64,000 nt of DNA from Bidens hawaiensis (taxonomy: Eukaryota; Streptophyta; Magnoliopsida; Asterales; Asteraceae), in the NCBI GenBank assembly GCA_021521415.1, contig JAIQDT010002045.1, positions 308,988-372,987 on the forward strand. Reading direction: 5' to 3'. Numbering within the stretch: position 1 is the stretch's first letter; each line of letters opens with the position of its first letter. The position numbers and the translations under genes were made by a program. Positions 11,603-23,968 of this stretch are shown piece by piece. The notes beneath the pieces are model-generated. The model saw only the letters and a program-made list of their open reading frames with translations. It made no database searches and was not told where the DNA came from.

Positions 11603-12541
11603 TTAAGAATTGTTAGGATTGTGTAAAGAAGGAAACAAGTGTTCAAAAAATACCACATCTCTAGAGACTAATGTAGTATGAGTAACTAGGTTATACAGTT
11701 TGTAACCTTTCTTTGCAATAGCGTACCCAATGAATAAACAAGGTGTAGCTCGAGGTTGAAACTTGTCTCTTCCTTGTTTAACAGTTGAAGCATAACATAA
11801 ACATCCAAAGGCTTTAAGATGTGAATATGAAGGAGGCTTTCGTGTTAAAACTTCAAAAGGAGTTTTGTTATCAAGTAAAGGTGTAGGATACCGATTGATG
11901 AGATGAGTAGCAGTTAAAACACAATCTCCCCAGAATTTTAAAGGAAGATTTGATTGAAATAATAAAGCCCTTGAAGTTTCCAAAAGGTGTTTATGTTTTC
12001 TCTCAACCACCCCATTCTGTTGATGAGCATGAGGGCAAATGGTTTGATGAACAATGCCTTTAGATCTTAGATAAGAAGCATGTTCTGTACTACTACCCAA
12101 ATCAAATGCATTATCTGATCTTATGCATTTTACTTTGACATTAAATTGTGTTTCAACCAGTTCAATGAAAGATTGCAAAACAGCAAATGCATTGCCTTTA
12201 GTTACGAGTAAATGGGTCCAAGTAGTTCGACTAAAATCATCCACTATTGTCAAAAAATATTTACAGCCGTTATAAGTGGATGTTTTATATATATGGCCCC
12301 AAACATCAATATGCAACAAATCAAAAATAGCATTAGTGGAATGTGTGCTAGTGGGAAAAGGCAAACATTGTTGCCTAGCCTTAGGACAAATTGAACAATT
12401 ATCAAGAACAGACAAATTTTTATTAGAAATGACATCTAATTGTTTCATTTTAAAGGTTGGTAAATGCCCAAGCCTATGATGCCATGTAGTATTTGAAACA
12501 GTATACAAGTAGAAGTGGTAAACAAAGAAGTGTTGAAACAA
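11603..12541 (-). pseudogene. Copia integrase (remnant)
   Basis: Minus-strand frame with the zinc-binding part (HHRLGHLPTFKM, CSICPKARQQ) and the catalytic core with acidic residues in LLHIDVWGH, CIRSDNAF and NGVVERKHKH. It overlaps the gag-protease frame in another phase near 12445-12541, showing a frameshift between protease and integrase. Confidence 0.88.
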
Positions 12542-13985
12542 TTGAAAGAAGGATTGCTTGCTTTGAGAATGTAGAGCCCATCTAGGAGATCACCAAGAAC
12601 CAGTGGCCTCTTCATTGATGGGACCTGCAACAAGCAGTTTTTATTAGAAAAATAAACAATGCCCTGATTGTCATGACACAGTTTAGAAACAGAAAGCAGG
12701 TTATGCTTGAATTCAGGAACAAAAAGAACATTATGAAGAGTCAGATTAGAATGAAGTATAACAGTTCCAACTTGATGAACTGATATAACAGTTCCATTAG
12801 GAAGACCAATCAAAAAAGTAGATGAAATAGAGTGAAGATTAGAAAACAAGTTTGGATCATTGCACGTGTGATCACTGGCTCCAGTGTCAATAATCCACTT
12901 TGTATGAACATTAGTGGAATTACAAGCCATAATACCTGCAAAATTAGCAGCATGAATTGAAGAAGTAGGATGTGATTGAGTATCTTTTGCTAAATTGTGT
13001 TGCTGCAACAGTTCTATCAACTCATTGTATTGTGTGACTGAGATAGAGGATGAACCATTTGAAGTTTCATGAGAAGTGTTATTAGCAAAAGGATTTGTTG
13101 AAAGTTGAAAAGGTAAGTCGGATTCAATTTCCACATTATTAGCAGTTCCACGCTTTGACTTTGTGAATTTGAAATCTTTGGGAAAGCCAATGATTCTGTA
13201 ACATTTGCTGACATGATGTCCAGATTTCTTACAGTTAGAATAGACTTGCACCTTCTTGTTATCATTATTCCCAAAAGAAGGATGAGTATTAACATTCATA
13301 GATGCAGATTCATAAGGAAAGGGAGATAAAGAATGAATCTCCCTTTGTTTCTCATCTTGAACAACAAGAGCATAAGCTTGATTAATAGTAGGTAACGGTT
13401 TCATCATAAGAATATTACCTCTAACCGTATCATAACAGGGGTTTAGACCCATCAAGAACTGCATAAGACGTTGATCTTCATCTCTCTTAGCCAGAAGATG
13501 AGCAGTACCACAGGTGCATATTGGAATAGTGTTAATTGACATTAATTCATCCCAAACAGTCTTGAGTCTTGTAAAATAAGAAGCAACATCAGAATTACCT
13601 TGAACAAGATCAATAAGGCTCTTTTGTAACTGATAATACTTGGTACCATTGTCTTGACCATATCGATCGTTAAGTTCAAGCCATAATTGTCGAGCAGACG
13701 CAACATAAAGAACACTGTCACTTATTTCTGGAGATAATGTGTTTAAAATCCAAGAAATCACCATGTCATTACACCGATTCCAGAGAGGAACTTGAGAAGA
13801 AACAGTAGGAGAAGCAAATTCACCATTGATGAACACCAATTTGTTCTTCGCAGATAGAGCAATTGCCATGGCATGTTTCCACGCACCAAATCCCGAGCCA
13901 TCAAACGGTTTAGAAACAAGAAGCATCCCAGGATGATCAGAAGGATGTAAGAACAGAGGATGGAAGAATCGATCACATTAGAAGA
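12445..13985 (-). pseudogene. Copia gag and protease (remnant)
   Basis: Gag frame from about 13926 (MLLVSKPFDGSGFGAW, WDELMSINTIPICTCG) to the protease (WIIDTGASDHTCN, active D-T/S-G motif as DTGA). An upstream start, MTDSVPSSNV (13980s), lies in another frame, implying a one-base loss near 13955-13965. The zinc knuckle reads YSNCKKSGHHVSKC: the first cysteine of the CCHC motif is replaced by tyrosine. Confidence 0.85.
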
Positions 13986-15044
13986 CGGAACCGAATCAGT
14001 CATGATGAATATCAGATTGAATTGAACGAAGAAATCACGAATTGGATTGATGAATTGAACGAAGAATGAAGAAACGAACGCAAAAACGAATTCAGAATCG
14101 AATTAGGATGATACCATGTTAATACATTTAAATAAATATGTAGGGAGAAGTTAGAAGGTTATTCTATTGAAATGAAGAGGGTAGCAATGACAATATTGAG
14201 TCAAATGGCTAAGGCTCTAGGGATAGAGAAAGAGGAAATGAGTGAGTTATTTCATGATGGTTTCCAATCAGTGAGAATGAACTACTATCCACCATGTCCC
14301 CAACCCAAAAGGGCGTTGGGGTTCTCGCCTCATTCTGATGCAGATGCTTTAACAATCCTGTACCAGTTAAACGAAACTGTCGGACTACAAATACGTAAAG
14401 ATGGAAAATGGGTAACGGTTGCACCTCGACCGGATGCATTGGTAGTCAACATTGGAGACATAATGGAGGTAATTAGTAAGACAATTTTGGATTCTAGTTA
14501 GTTTTTAAAACGACTTGTTTCCACCAGTATCCAATTTTGTCAAAACCTTTTGATTTGAACCGAAACAATCACTTTTTAAAAAACGACCAGTGTGACCTAA
14601 ACCCGTTTTGACTTGTTACCAACTTGATACGACATACTCGTTTTGGGTACAATTTGGCATGGGTTTTATAGGCTCTCAAAGTAGACTCTTTAACCACGTC
14701 TTTTAGCTAATAATTTTCTATTAGAAATAAGACAGATTCTAACTGCCAACTCTAATTTATTTTATTAGTTTCATATTATGAACTTTACGCGTTTTGCAGA
14801 TTGTAAGTAATGGCGTCTACAAGAGCATCGAGCATCAAGCGATAGTGAACTCAAACATTGAGAGGATGTCAGTAGCAACATTCTATGTCTCAAATATGGA
14901 TACTGAATTAGGCCCTGCACGAAGCCTTGTTGCACAACATAATGTAGCAAATTTTCGGCAAGTGCCCACCAAAACATACTTAAAAGGATTTTTTTTGCTC
15001 AAAGGTTTGATGGCAAGTCACACTTAGATTTTATGAAACTGTAA

Positions 15045-15880
15045 TTGTTTGATGTAGTAAAACACATAACTGTGTTATAACTTATAAATGTTGTTACGTT
15101 ACGTTATGTTAGTTACAAGCTTTCTTCTAGTATAAAACAAGTGAAATTAAATTTTTTTAAACGTCCAAAACATAGGAGATTATGAAAAAGGAAATTTTAA
15201 AAATAGAATATGTTCCAAAAAATATACTTTAAGTCTTTAAGGAACCATTTTAATAACTAAAATATTAAAAGAAATTTTAAAGCAATATGTTAGGAGGACT
15301 TACAATTGCCTTACAAAGATATAAAAGGATTGTTGAAGCAATGTGTTAGGAAGAGTTACACTTGTGTCACAAAAGTTGTAGAATTTCAATATAAAAAGAA
15401 AACATATGACTTTCCAGGGTAATAATATTTATAAAAGTTAATATTACTAGTATTATCGGTATTCCAAAAATTAGATGTCAAGTTTATTAAAGAAGACGGG
15501 ACGGGTAAAATGATAGCAGCTGAGACTCGATTTATCTCATCTTCAACATTTTGCAACGCGTACGTATCCAAAAAAGAAACAAAAATATAATCAATCACGA
15601 CTTTGATAGATGGTACTTTGCATTTTGCAATGCTAGGTGAAAGAATAAAAAATCAATGCATAAATCATATGGAAAATTAGTACAAGTAATAGTTTTGACT
15701 AAAAGTGACCCAAAATGACAATCAATAATTAATCCACAGGCAAAACTTGATCATGGATGATCAAATATACTTCCATACATGTTTTTAAACCTTCTATACA
15801 ATATGAATAGCAATAGTTGATATGGTCTAATACAGTTGTGTTGGCCATTAGCATGGAATAACTGATTATAAATCTATTTA
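15045..15880. other. Intergenic stretch, no gene seen
   Basis: AT-rich. A repeated phrase (AATGTGTTAGGA and GCAATATGTTAGGA near 15285-15350) hints at local duplication. No recognisable protein or RNA gene. Confidence 0.4.
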
Positions 15881-16807
15881 GGTGCTGTTTGTTTTTGAAG
15901 ATAAAAAATGTCTGCAATCTGATTTCATCTGATTTCATATTTGCAACTGAAGATGTGGTCTGAAGATCTGCAATCTGAAAATATAATATTGTTTGTTTTA
16001 TAAACTGGATATCGTCTGCATAATGAGTGGAAGGGTGGTGTACGAACTATAGAAGTGGGTGGTGGTAGGCGACTGTGGTGGGTGGTGGTAGGCGACTGTG
16101 GTAGGCGGTGAACGGTGGTTGGTGGACAGTGGGTAGTAGCGGTGAACGGTGGTGGTGGACAGTGGGTAGTGGCGGTGGACGGTGGTGGTGGACAGTGGGT
16201 GGCGGTGATGTACGGTTTTGGTGGGTGGTGGAAGGTGGTGGTGGTGATGGGTGGTGGTGGTAGTGGTGGCGGACGGTGGGTAGTGGCGGTGGATGGTTGT
16301 GATGGACAGTGGGTGGTGGTGATGGACGGTTTTGGTTGGTGGTGGACGGTGGTAGTTGACGGTGATGGCGTCCGACAGTGGGTGGTGGTGGTGATGAACG
16401 GTTGTGGTGGGTGATGGATGGTGGTGGTGGCGGTGATGGATGGTGGTGGTGATGGGTGGTGGTGGTGGCGGACGATGAGTAGTGGCGGCGGACGGTGGGT
16501 AGTGGCGGCGGACGGTGGTGGACGGTGGCGGCGGGGGTGGTGGTGGCGACGTACGGTGGGTGGTGGTGGATGGTGGTGGTGGCGGACGGTGGTGGGAGCA
16601 GTGGATGAGAGGGTGGCTGCAAAGGGAGTAGAGTAGGGTTTCTTTATGAAGATGTTTTAAGCAAGATTTCCTTGCTTTTCTTTTAAGATGAAAGAAAACT
16701 TCAGATCTGTTTTAAGAAAAAAATCAAACAGTCTTCAAGAGTAAATGTCTGCGCGCCTGCAGACATTAGCTCCTTTGAAGATGTTTGAAGAAAAAACAAA
16801 CACCCCG
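15881..16807. mobile_element. MITE-like element with TTA target duplication and GGTGG-rich core
   Basis: The left end GGTGCTGTTTGTTTTT and the reverse-complemented right end CGGGGTGTTTGTTTTTT form terminal inverted repeats; TTA flanks both sides (15878-15880, 16808-16810), as in PIF/Harbinger elements. Subterminal parts carry repeated TCTGCAATCTG and TCTGAAGATCTGCA motifs on the left and a TCTGCGCGCCTGCAGA palindrome on the right. The interior is a G/T-rich minisatellite. Confidence 0.6.
16040..16610. repeat. GGTGG/GTGGACGGTGG-type degenerate minisatellite
   Basis: Some 570 bp of GGTGGTGG, GGCGGTGGACGGTGG and GTGGGTAGTGG variants. The minus strand is open for 191 codons (His/Pro/Thr-rich) only because of this composition; it is not taken as a gene. 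Confidence 0.85.
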
Positions 16808-18201
16808 TTAGTTACAGCTCTTATAAAAACTTTGAAAGTTGATTTGATTCGGCTTCATTAAAAAATTAGAAATCGTGTAACGTTACTATCACGTAGCAGG
16901 AATTGGTTTCACTAACCACATTCACTAAAACTTAATAATCACATTTATGTTTGGTTTCTATATAGTTTTCATGCGTTATATTTGCAACAAAGAGTTATAA
17001 TACATTATTTCATTAGGTTATAAACCCGTGTATTACAAGGGTTAAAAAAAATTAAATCTTATTCATTATCTTATTATATGATTCTGGTTCTTCAAATTGC
17101 AATAATCATGTACAAAAAATACATCAAAACTCTTGAAAAGTCACAAAAACTAACAAAAAAAAAACTGCATCTAAGTATATTGTTGAGTTAGTTTCAACAT
17201 ATCTTGCTACTAAACTAACATTTGCAATAGTTTCTATCGGTAAAAAAAGTACTAAATAATTCAAATTGAGGGTTTAATGATATTAAATTATTGACCATTT
17301 GTAACCAACAAAAAAATAAACTTGCGTGACTTACTTTATGTCTTTTGTTCGAAATTCTGCCTTAAGTTATAAAATTAGAAGTAAGAGCAACTGCATATTT
17401 AGTAATATCATAAAAGAAATTGTAATACTAATAAAGCTATTGTAGGTATTTTATCACAATTTTTTTTGTTTCAAACATGGCATCTCATTAAACTTTTAAT
17501 TTTAGATGATTTTGACACATTCTACTTAGCTCCAACAACATACATGAGACTAAACAGTTATAGCGAGTTTTATATTTGTGTGAAACTGTAAAAAAAAGTG
17601 TAAAGAAAACATAATCGAAACCAAAAGTGACATTTTTTTTTAAAATAACCAGTTTTGACCCTAACTTGTACTGACCAAACTGGTTCTTATGTGTTGCGCC
17701 GACTGACACGATCCGTCCTTTTTGCCAGCTATAAGCGAACACAAGTAGCAAATTTGACTCATATACTTAAAGGGTTGAATATAAGTTGAACTTGCCCAAA
17801 ATGATCCAAGTCATACTAAAAGTGGGTCTGTTTCAAGTAAAACTTGTTATGACGTGTTACGTAAATCAGAGTAAACAAATTGTTACAAATATTTTATTCA
17901 CAACAAATAAGTATCTTACTGAAAACCAAACCATCATTCCTCCCATACATCAAACAATTTTGAGATTATTGTATAGAAGATAGAACAAAAACAAATCATA
18001 ATAATAAACAACCAACTTAAAAGAAACATATTAGTATTTCGAACACCCTACTCATGCTCTTACTCCTTACAATGATTTTGTATAAATTCGGTTTGCAACA
18101 CCCATAACTGCAACCATTTTTCTATCATTTATAATAGTCAAGTATACTTTATAGCCTTAACTTGTAATATTTTAATAAAATAATGAGTGTTGTGTCTATA
18201 A

Positions 18202-19013
18202 AACCATCTCTATTGGATGGTTTTTGTGTGGTTTAAACCAACCTAAAATCCAAGAAACCAACGGAGGAGTTGGTTTAAACCAAAAACAACATTTCAAGTT
18301 TGGTTTTTCAAACTACCAAAAACCACCAATTGTGGGTCCCAACACCATATAATTCACCCCATATATATATATTTACCCATTTTTATATTTGTTAAATATA
18401 TTAAAATATTATACTTATATGCATATTTTTTTATACTTATTTCAAAATTATGTATTTTTTTTGTTTGTCTATTTTTCACATAACGGCAAGTTCAACGGTT
18501 AAATTTTTTAACGGCTATTTTTTTAACGATTTTATTATTTATTTTACAACGCTTAATTCGAATAAAAAAAACTTTACAAGCGTACAACGGTTCAGGGATT
18601 TACGTAACAATGGAGCTCATCATGCACTTCGGAATAATTTAGTGGAACATTTGTGGACGGTTAAGAATAATAATTCATAAGTTTTATTATTATGCAAAAG
18701 TTTCAAATTATCTCTCTTTCATTTTGTTAGACTAATTGTCATTTTAATTTATGTATTTTTTTTGTTTATCTGTTTATTATATTTTGTTAATCTATTTTTA
18801 TTAAATTTTTATTGTATTGCTATTTATTTAAGTAAAAAATTATTTTATAGTATTGTGAAATTCTTATATAAAATAAATGTAAAAGTAAGTGATGATGTGG
18901 AAATGCAAAGATGGTTTGAAAATGTGTATTGCTGGAGTAAAAAAGATGGTTTTTAAGAAATCTGACTTGGCAGTGATGTGGCTGGTTTGAACCAGAAACC
19001 GTTGGAGATGGTC
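18202..19013 (+). mobile_element. Harbinger-type element with transposase tail
   Basis: TAA (18199-18201 and 19014-19016) flanks inverted ends AACCATCTC and GACCATCTC. On the plus strand near 18585-18680 a frame reads FRDLRNNGAHHALRNNLVEH then LWTVKNNN, like the C-terminus of plant PIF/Harbinger DDE transposases (R-D..H..LR.DLVEHLW). The catalytic region is absent, so this is an internally deleted derivative. Confidence 0.65.
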
Positions 19014-19742
19014 TAAGAGGCAACACAATTTTATCACCACCAAGATACTATTCCAAGAAGATATGAATTTTGCTTCATGAAAGTAAATGTATATCATCAA
19101 GGAAACAAAACTCACCGTGACACCAATGTATTTTAGAGATCAAAACAACTCATTTTCTATATTAATTTGGCCTAAAACTATAGTTGATGCAAGTTTGTGA
19201 TAATGAATAAGCACAATTAATTTCACTATCAGTTAACATGTGACAAAAAAATGCATAGAATTATTAGATCTGAAAGAAATAATATGGATATACACCCTCA
19301 TCAATCTATTATTCTCTTTGAGTGCTGAATTATGTCACTTTAGCAAAAGTTATCAATACATATAAAAAAGTTTATTATATAGAATTAATAGTAAAAAATA
19401 ATCAAATGAGATTAATCATTTTTATATTGTTCAAAGTAAAGATGAATCATGGCACATTCTGAAGCGGTCACTAATAAACTAAAAACTTACAACACAAATT
19501 TACACACACTAAAATGAGTTTCAAAAGTTCTACAGACGTTATTTCATTTCTAATTTTTTTTATTTACTACTATAAAATTATAGATAAATCATCAATATGG
19601 AATGTTTAAAATATTTAGTAATTGTTTTATTTAGATATTTATGACTTTCAAAGTTGAACAATAATGATGTCACTTGTCAAAAAATGAGATAATTAGGTGG
19701 CATGTGGCACAACAATGGTTTTATAACTTTTATTTATTACAA

Positions 19743-20075
19743 GGGGAGGGTTATTTTGAGTTTTAAGAACTTTAAGAACTCAGTTTTAAACCACACATTT
19801 AATTAAATGATATGGAATATGTGGCTGAGATTAAATTTAATTAAAAAATGAAGCAGGAGAGAGAATAAGTATTTTTGATAATTACACAAGTTTAAACGTT
19901 AGTTACACATGTGTAAAAAGTCGATTCGATGTGTAAAAAACTACCATAATTTTTTGTACATCACTTACACTTACGTATTACACATGTGTAAAAAAAATTC
20001 GGAAAAAAAAAATTGTTATGTTGAGTTCTTTCGGGTTCTTAAAACTCAAAGTGATTCTCAAAAGAAATCAATCCT
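19743..20075. mobile_element. MULE-like MITE with 9-bp duplication
   Basis: Flanked by TTATTACAA at 19734-19742 and 20076-20084. Ends are imperfect inverted repeats sharing a TTTTGAGTTTTAAGAAC-type block. A 9-bp duplication points to Mutator-like elements. 333 bp, no coding capacity. Confidence 0.6.
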
Positions 20076-20491
20076 TTATTACAATTGGTAGATAAGTTTG
20101 CTAATATTAAAAAAGATACTTTAATATACATAAAATTAAATTATATGAGTTTTGAGTCTTTTAGAGTGATTTATGAGAAATATGTTTCAGTTTTACATGG
20201 GTGCAAACAAGCGGAGCCAAGCTCGAACTCGGCTCGTTCGTTTATTGTGTATTAGTTAATTTATATACATGTTCTTAATAATAATTTTATATATGTTTAG
20301 AAAAATTTTAAACGTGACAAAGCTCGGCTAGGGCTGGGTTGTGAAGTGTTAACTTAATACATACAAGTCTTAAAGAGGTAAAACTTAAAAATAAACAAGA
20401 CTCATTGAGGCTCAATGAGCCTAAAGGAGCTCCCCGAACAAGGGTCGAGCTCGGGCTCGATAACTAAACGAGCTTTATTTGAGGCTGAGTT

Positions 20492-20668
20492 TCACTGACC
20501 AAATATATGAAGATCGAGATGCTTAATTTGTGTTGAAACACTTGGTTTTGTTGACTCGTCCCAGACTTCATCGGGCACGGTCTCAGCGGCAAAAGAAACA
20601 TACATGCCTAGTCGTGCTTGCACCATGAACCCATCGCTGACAGCGAGCTGTTGCCGCTCGTCTGATGA
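20492..20668 (-). pseudogene. Exon-like fragment, not recognised
   Basis: On the minus strand a pyrimidine-rich TTTTGTTCTGCAG acceptor is followed by 58 open codons (SSDERQQLAVSDGFMVQARL, then GMYVSFAAETVPDEVWDEST, then KPSVSTQIKHLDLHIFGQ) and TGA. Composition and the acceptor look like a real terminal exon, GC-richer than its surroundings. I do not recognise the protein. It ends head-to-head with the eL6 promoter, so the rest of its gene is missing here; a captured or truncated gene fragment is likely. Confidence 0.35.
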
Positions 20669-20818
20669 CTGCAGAACAAAACCAGTGGACCCTGATCATT
20701 AGTTGACCAATTCGCTGTCATTCGGGCGTCACACGAAGTATGAGAATATAAATCCAAAGAAATATGCATCGTGTGTGTTTATTGAAAAACAAAAGGACCA
20801 GCCAGTGTTGAAAAACAT

Positions 20819-20843
20819 AAGCCCAGAGCATATATGAGGCCCA
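20819..20843 (+). promoter_or_regulatory. Two site II elements upstream of the eL6 gene
   Basis: AAGCCCA (reverse TGGGCTT, 20819-20825) and GGCCCA (reverse TGGGCC, 20838-20843) are spaced 13 bp apart, just before the likely transcribed region. Site II motifs are bound by TCP factors and are typical of plant ribosomal-protein promoters. A telo-box-like TAGGGTTTT occurs at about 21082 within the presumed leader intron. Confidence 0.55.
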
Positions 20844-20925
20844 TAGAGAATCATATATGAGAACCTATTAGGTTTTTCATCATTTCCCACTGCCGCCGCG
20901 TTTCACCGGACCAACAAAACTACTG

Positions 20926-22306
20926 GTAAACAGTTTCAACTATTATTATTACTATTTTGCTCAATATCTGTTAATTTCATCTTATATGAGCTCTTTACCT
21001 AATCAATTATGTTATATACTTTTCTCTTGAATCTGTAACTGATTTCAATTCGAGTTTGCAACCATTCGATTTTGATTTCTAGGGTTTTGACTTTATATTA
21101 GTGTAAATAATCTGCCGTTTCAATATTATCTTTCAAATCGTTCTTTGAATTCAACGAATTTGCGTTTTCCTGTAACAGTTTGATGTAGTTTAAGCTGAGA
21201 TACAACAACATTAGGTTTAACTTTAAATTAGTTATGTGCACTTTAAAACGAATACTGGTACCCGTTTTCATGTTTTTGGTATCGATTTTGGTATTTTTAG
21301 TGGTAGCGGTACTAGGGGTGCAAATGAGCCAATCTGCTTGCGAGCTACTCGAGTTCGGCTCGTGAAAAGCTCGATTGAGCCACGTTTAAATGAGCCCAAG
21401 CTAGAGCCTTAAAGTAAGCTTGTTTAATAAATGAGCCTGAGCTGGCTCGCGAACCTAAATGAGGGTTGTCATTTATATTTAACTAGTACATATGACCCCG
21501 CGCGTTGCAGCGGAGCTATTAAACCGTAACAAAAACAAAGATAAAAACACTAAATTACACACACACGTTGAGCGTGTTAATTCGAACATTCCAACACCTC
21601 AAAACGTGTATCAAAAGTAGATATTATTTTGGATTAATTATTTATTTATATTTGCATTGTTACAATTAAAAAACCATTTTAAATCAATTATTTCTTTATG
21701 GTGTGCATTATCATATTAACGTTACAATTAAAAGAAAATAAACAGAGAAAGTGCCAGACACAAACATCTCTTCTCTATCTTTCTCATAGATATTTTAAAA
21801 TATACTTGAGTTTTGAAGAGTTAAAACCGAAAGAGGACAACACATAAGATAACAGTTTGCTGTAGAGAAGGAGTAGTACCCTTTGTATAAGACCTTGTAC
21901 AAAATTGAATAGTAACATATGTGTGTAGCACCGACTTCTCTAATTAATATATATATAATTATTACGTAACGTATATGATGCTATTTGAAAATAATTAAAT
22001 AAAGTGTTATATATAAAATTATAATTGATGAAAAATAAAAATAAATATAAATGTATAAAAATCGATTAACAAAACAGTAAACAAGTCGAGCCCGACCCGA
22101 GCTTTAGAAGTAGAGATAAAAATGAGCCGAGTTTGAGCTCCGTGTTAGTTATACGAGCCTAGTTGAGCTCGGGGTCAGATTGTTTCTACCCATATTCGGT
22201 ACGGTATTTGGGGTATATGGTTTCATATGATTTTGTTTTTGGGTTTGGTATGGTACCGATTGCATCTCTACTTAGATTTACAATTTTATGTGCATTTTGA
22301 ATGTAG
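20926..22306 (+). other. Presumed 5' UTR intron of the eL6 gene
   Basis: A donor CTG|GTAAAC at 20926 follows a C-rich leader-like stretch (CTGCCGCCGCG), and an acceptor ATGTAG at 22306 lies four bases before the start codon. Plant ribosomal-protein genes often have such leader introns. The interval also holds a Helitron-like 3' end and GAGCTCGGCTCG-rich repeats, so its exact extent needs cDNA. Confidence 0.4.
21483..21513 (-). mobile_element. Helitron-like 3' terminus
   Basis: Minus strand: hairpin CCGC..GCGG around CGCGCGTTGCAGCGG (21498-21513) followed after ten bases by CTAG and T. Same architecture as the end at 3204. The rest of the element, to the right, was not delimited. Confidence 0.4.
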
Positions 22307-22310
22307 AACG

Positions 22311-23718
<1,408 letters not shown>

Positions 23719-23766
23719 GGCAAGGATTAAAGACTTTTGCTAGAATTTTTGTCTCATGTTAGCAAA

Positions 23767-23785
23767 GCTATTTGGGAGCTAGATT
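23767..23785 (+). repeat. Duplicate of the eL6 3' coding end within its 3' UTR
   Basis: GCTATTTGGGAGCTAGATT, present in the last exon at about 23658-23676, recurs about 109 bp downstream after the stop. GTCTCATGT also occurs twice around it (about 23752 and 23802). A small segmental duplication. Confidence 0.7.
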
Positions 23786-23805
23786 TTTGTGTTTTTAACT
23801 GTCTC

Positions 23806-23968
23806 ATGTCCAACGCTTGATGCAAAACTACTATCGAGCCGGGGGTCTCACCGAAAGCAGCCTCTCTATCCTTATAGGGTAGAGGTAAGGCTGTCTACAT
23901 CTTACCCTCCTCAGACCCTACCATAGCTTTGCTATTGATGGGATATACTGAGTACGATGATGTTATCA
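23806..23968 (+). mobile_element. SINE-like retroposon, 5'-truncated copy
   Basis: Matches the 3' part of the element at 57563-57993: TGATGCAAAACTACTATCG, GAGCCGGGGGTCTCACCG, GTAAGGCTGTCTACATCTTA, ACTGAGTACGATGATG. It lies in the eL6 3' flank, on the same strand as the gene. Only a short GATGATG tail is present and no target duplication is evident. Confidence 0.6.

Larger units (their letters stand above)
9584..14123 (-). mobile_element. Ty1/copia retrotransposon with only one LTR, in intron 2 of dioxygenase copy 2
   Basis: Minus-strand element of 4540 bp flanked by ACATT on both sides (9579-9583 and 14124-14128). Internal order on the minus strand is primer-binding site TGGTATCA (14116-14109), gag, protease, integrase, reverse transcriptase, RNase H, a purine tract (AACTTGAGGGGGA, about 9761-9749) and one LTR-like end (9748-9584, starting TGTTGAC). 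Before the primer-binding site only ATTAACA remains of the upstream LTR. Reading frames are broken in several places, so it is not autonomous. Confidence 0.85.
8225..15044 (+). pseudogene. Second, tandem copy of the SRG1-like dioxygenase, disrupted
   Basis: Paralogue of the gene at 5350-7829 with the same exon plan: exon 1 8225-8322 plus 8556-8697 (240 bp once the insertion is removed, exactly the length in copy 1), exon 2 9308-9555, exon 3 14144-14468, exon 4 from 14800. The catalytic motifs persist (SPHSDADALT, SIEHQAIVN, ERMS). Damage: a 233-bp insertion in exon 1; the last exon base before the first donor changed (CAG to CAT before GT), weakening it; a 4.5-kb copia element in intron 2; and two extra T in a T8 run near 14989-14996 that shift the last residues so translation stops at 15027 instead of 15044. 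The body is otherwise well preserved, so inactivation seems recent. Partial function through altered splicing cannot be excluded. Confidence 0.87.
17013..20092 (-). mobile_element. Helitron-like element, copy B, carrying nested elements
   Basis: On the minus strand it starts TCTACCAATTGTAATAAAT after an A (plus 20092) and ends with hairpin AACCC..GGGTT (17043-17023), then CTAA (17016-17013) before T, a full set of Helitron end features. It shares both ends and flanking blocks with copy A at 2321-3097. Compared with copy A it is enlarged to 3080 bp by inserted sequence between about 17385 and 19310, including a Harbinger-type element, and by a MULE-like MITE near its 5' end. No Rep/helicase protein is present, so it is non-autonomous. 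Confidence 0.65.

Noticed and set aside
11182..11658. 158-codon Leu/Ile-rich minus-strand frame resembling a membrane protein
   Set aside because: Alternative phase over the degraded copia linker between integrase and reverse transcriptase.
16047..16622. 191-codon His/Pro/Thr-rich open frame on the minus strand
   Set aside because: Produced by the GGTGG minisatellite; no promoter, no splice signals, no domain, and the plus strand is similarly open.
20200..22170. GAGCTCGGCTCG-rich stretches as possible gene or promoter
   Set aside because: They recur near 34920-35215 and elsewhere as dispersed non-coding repeats.
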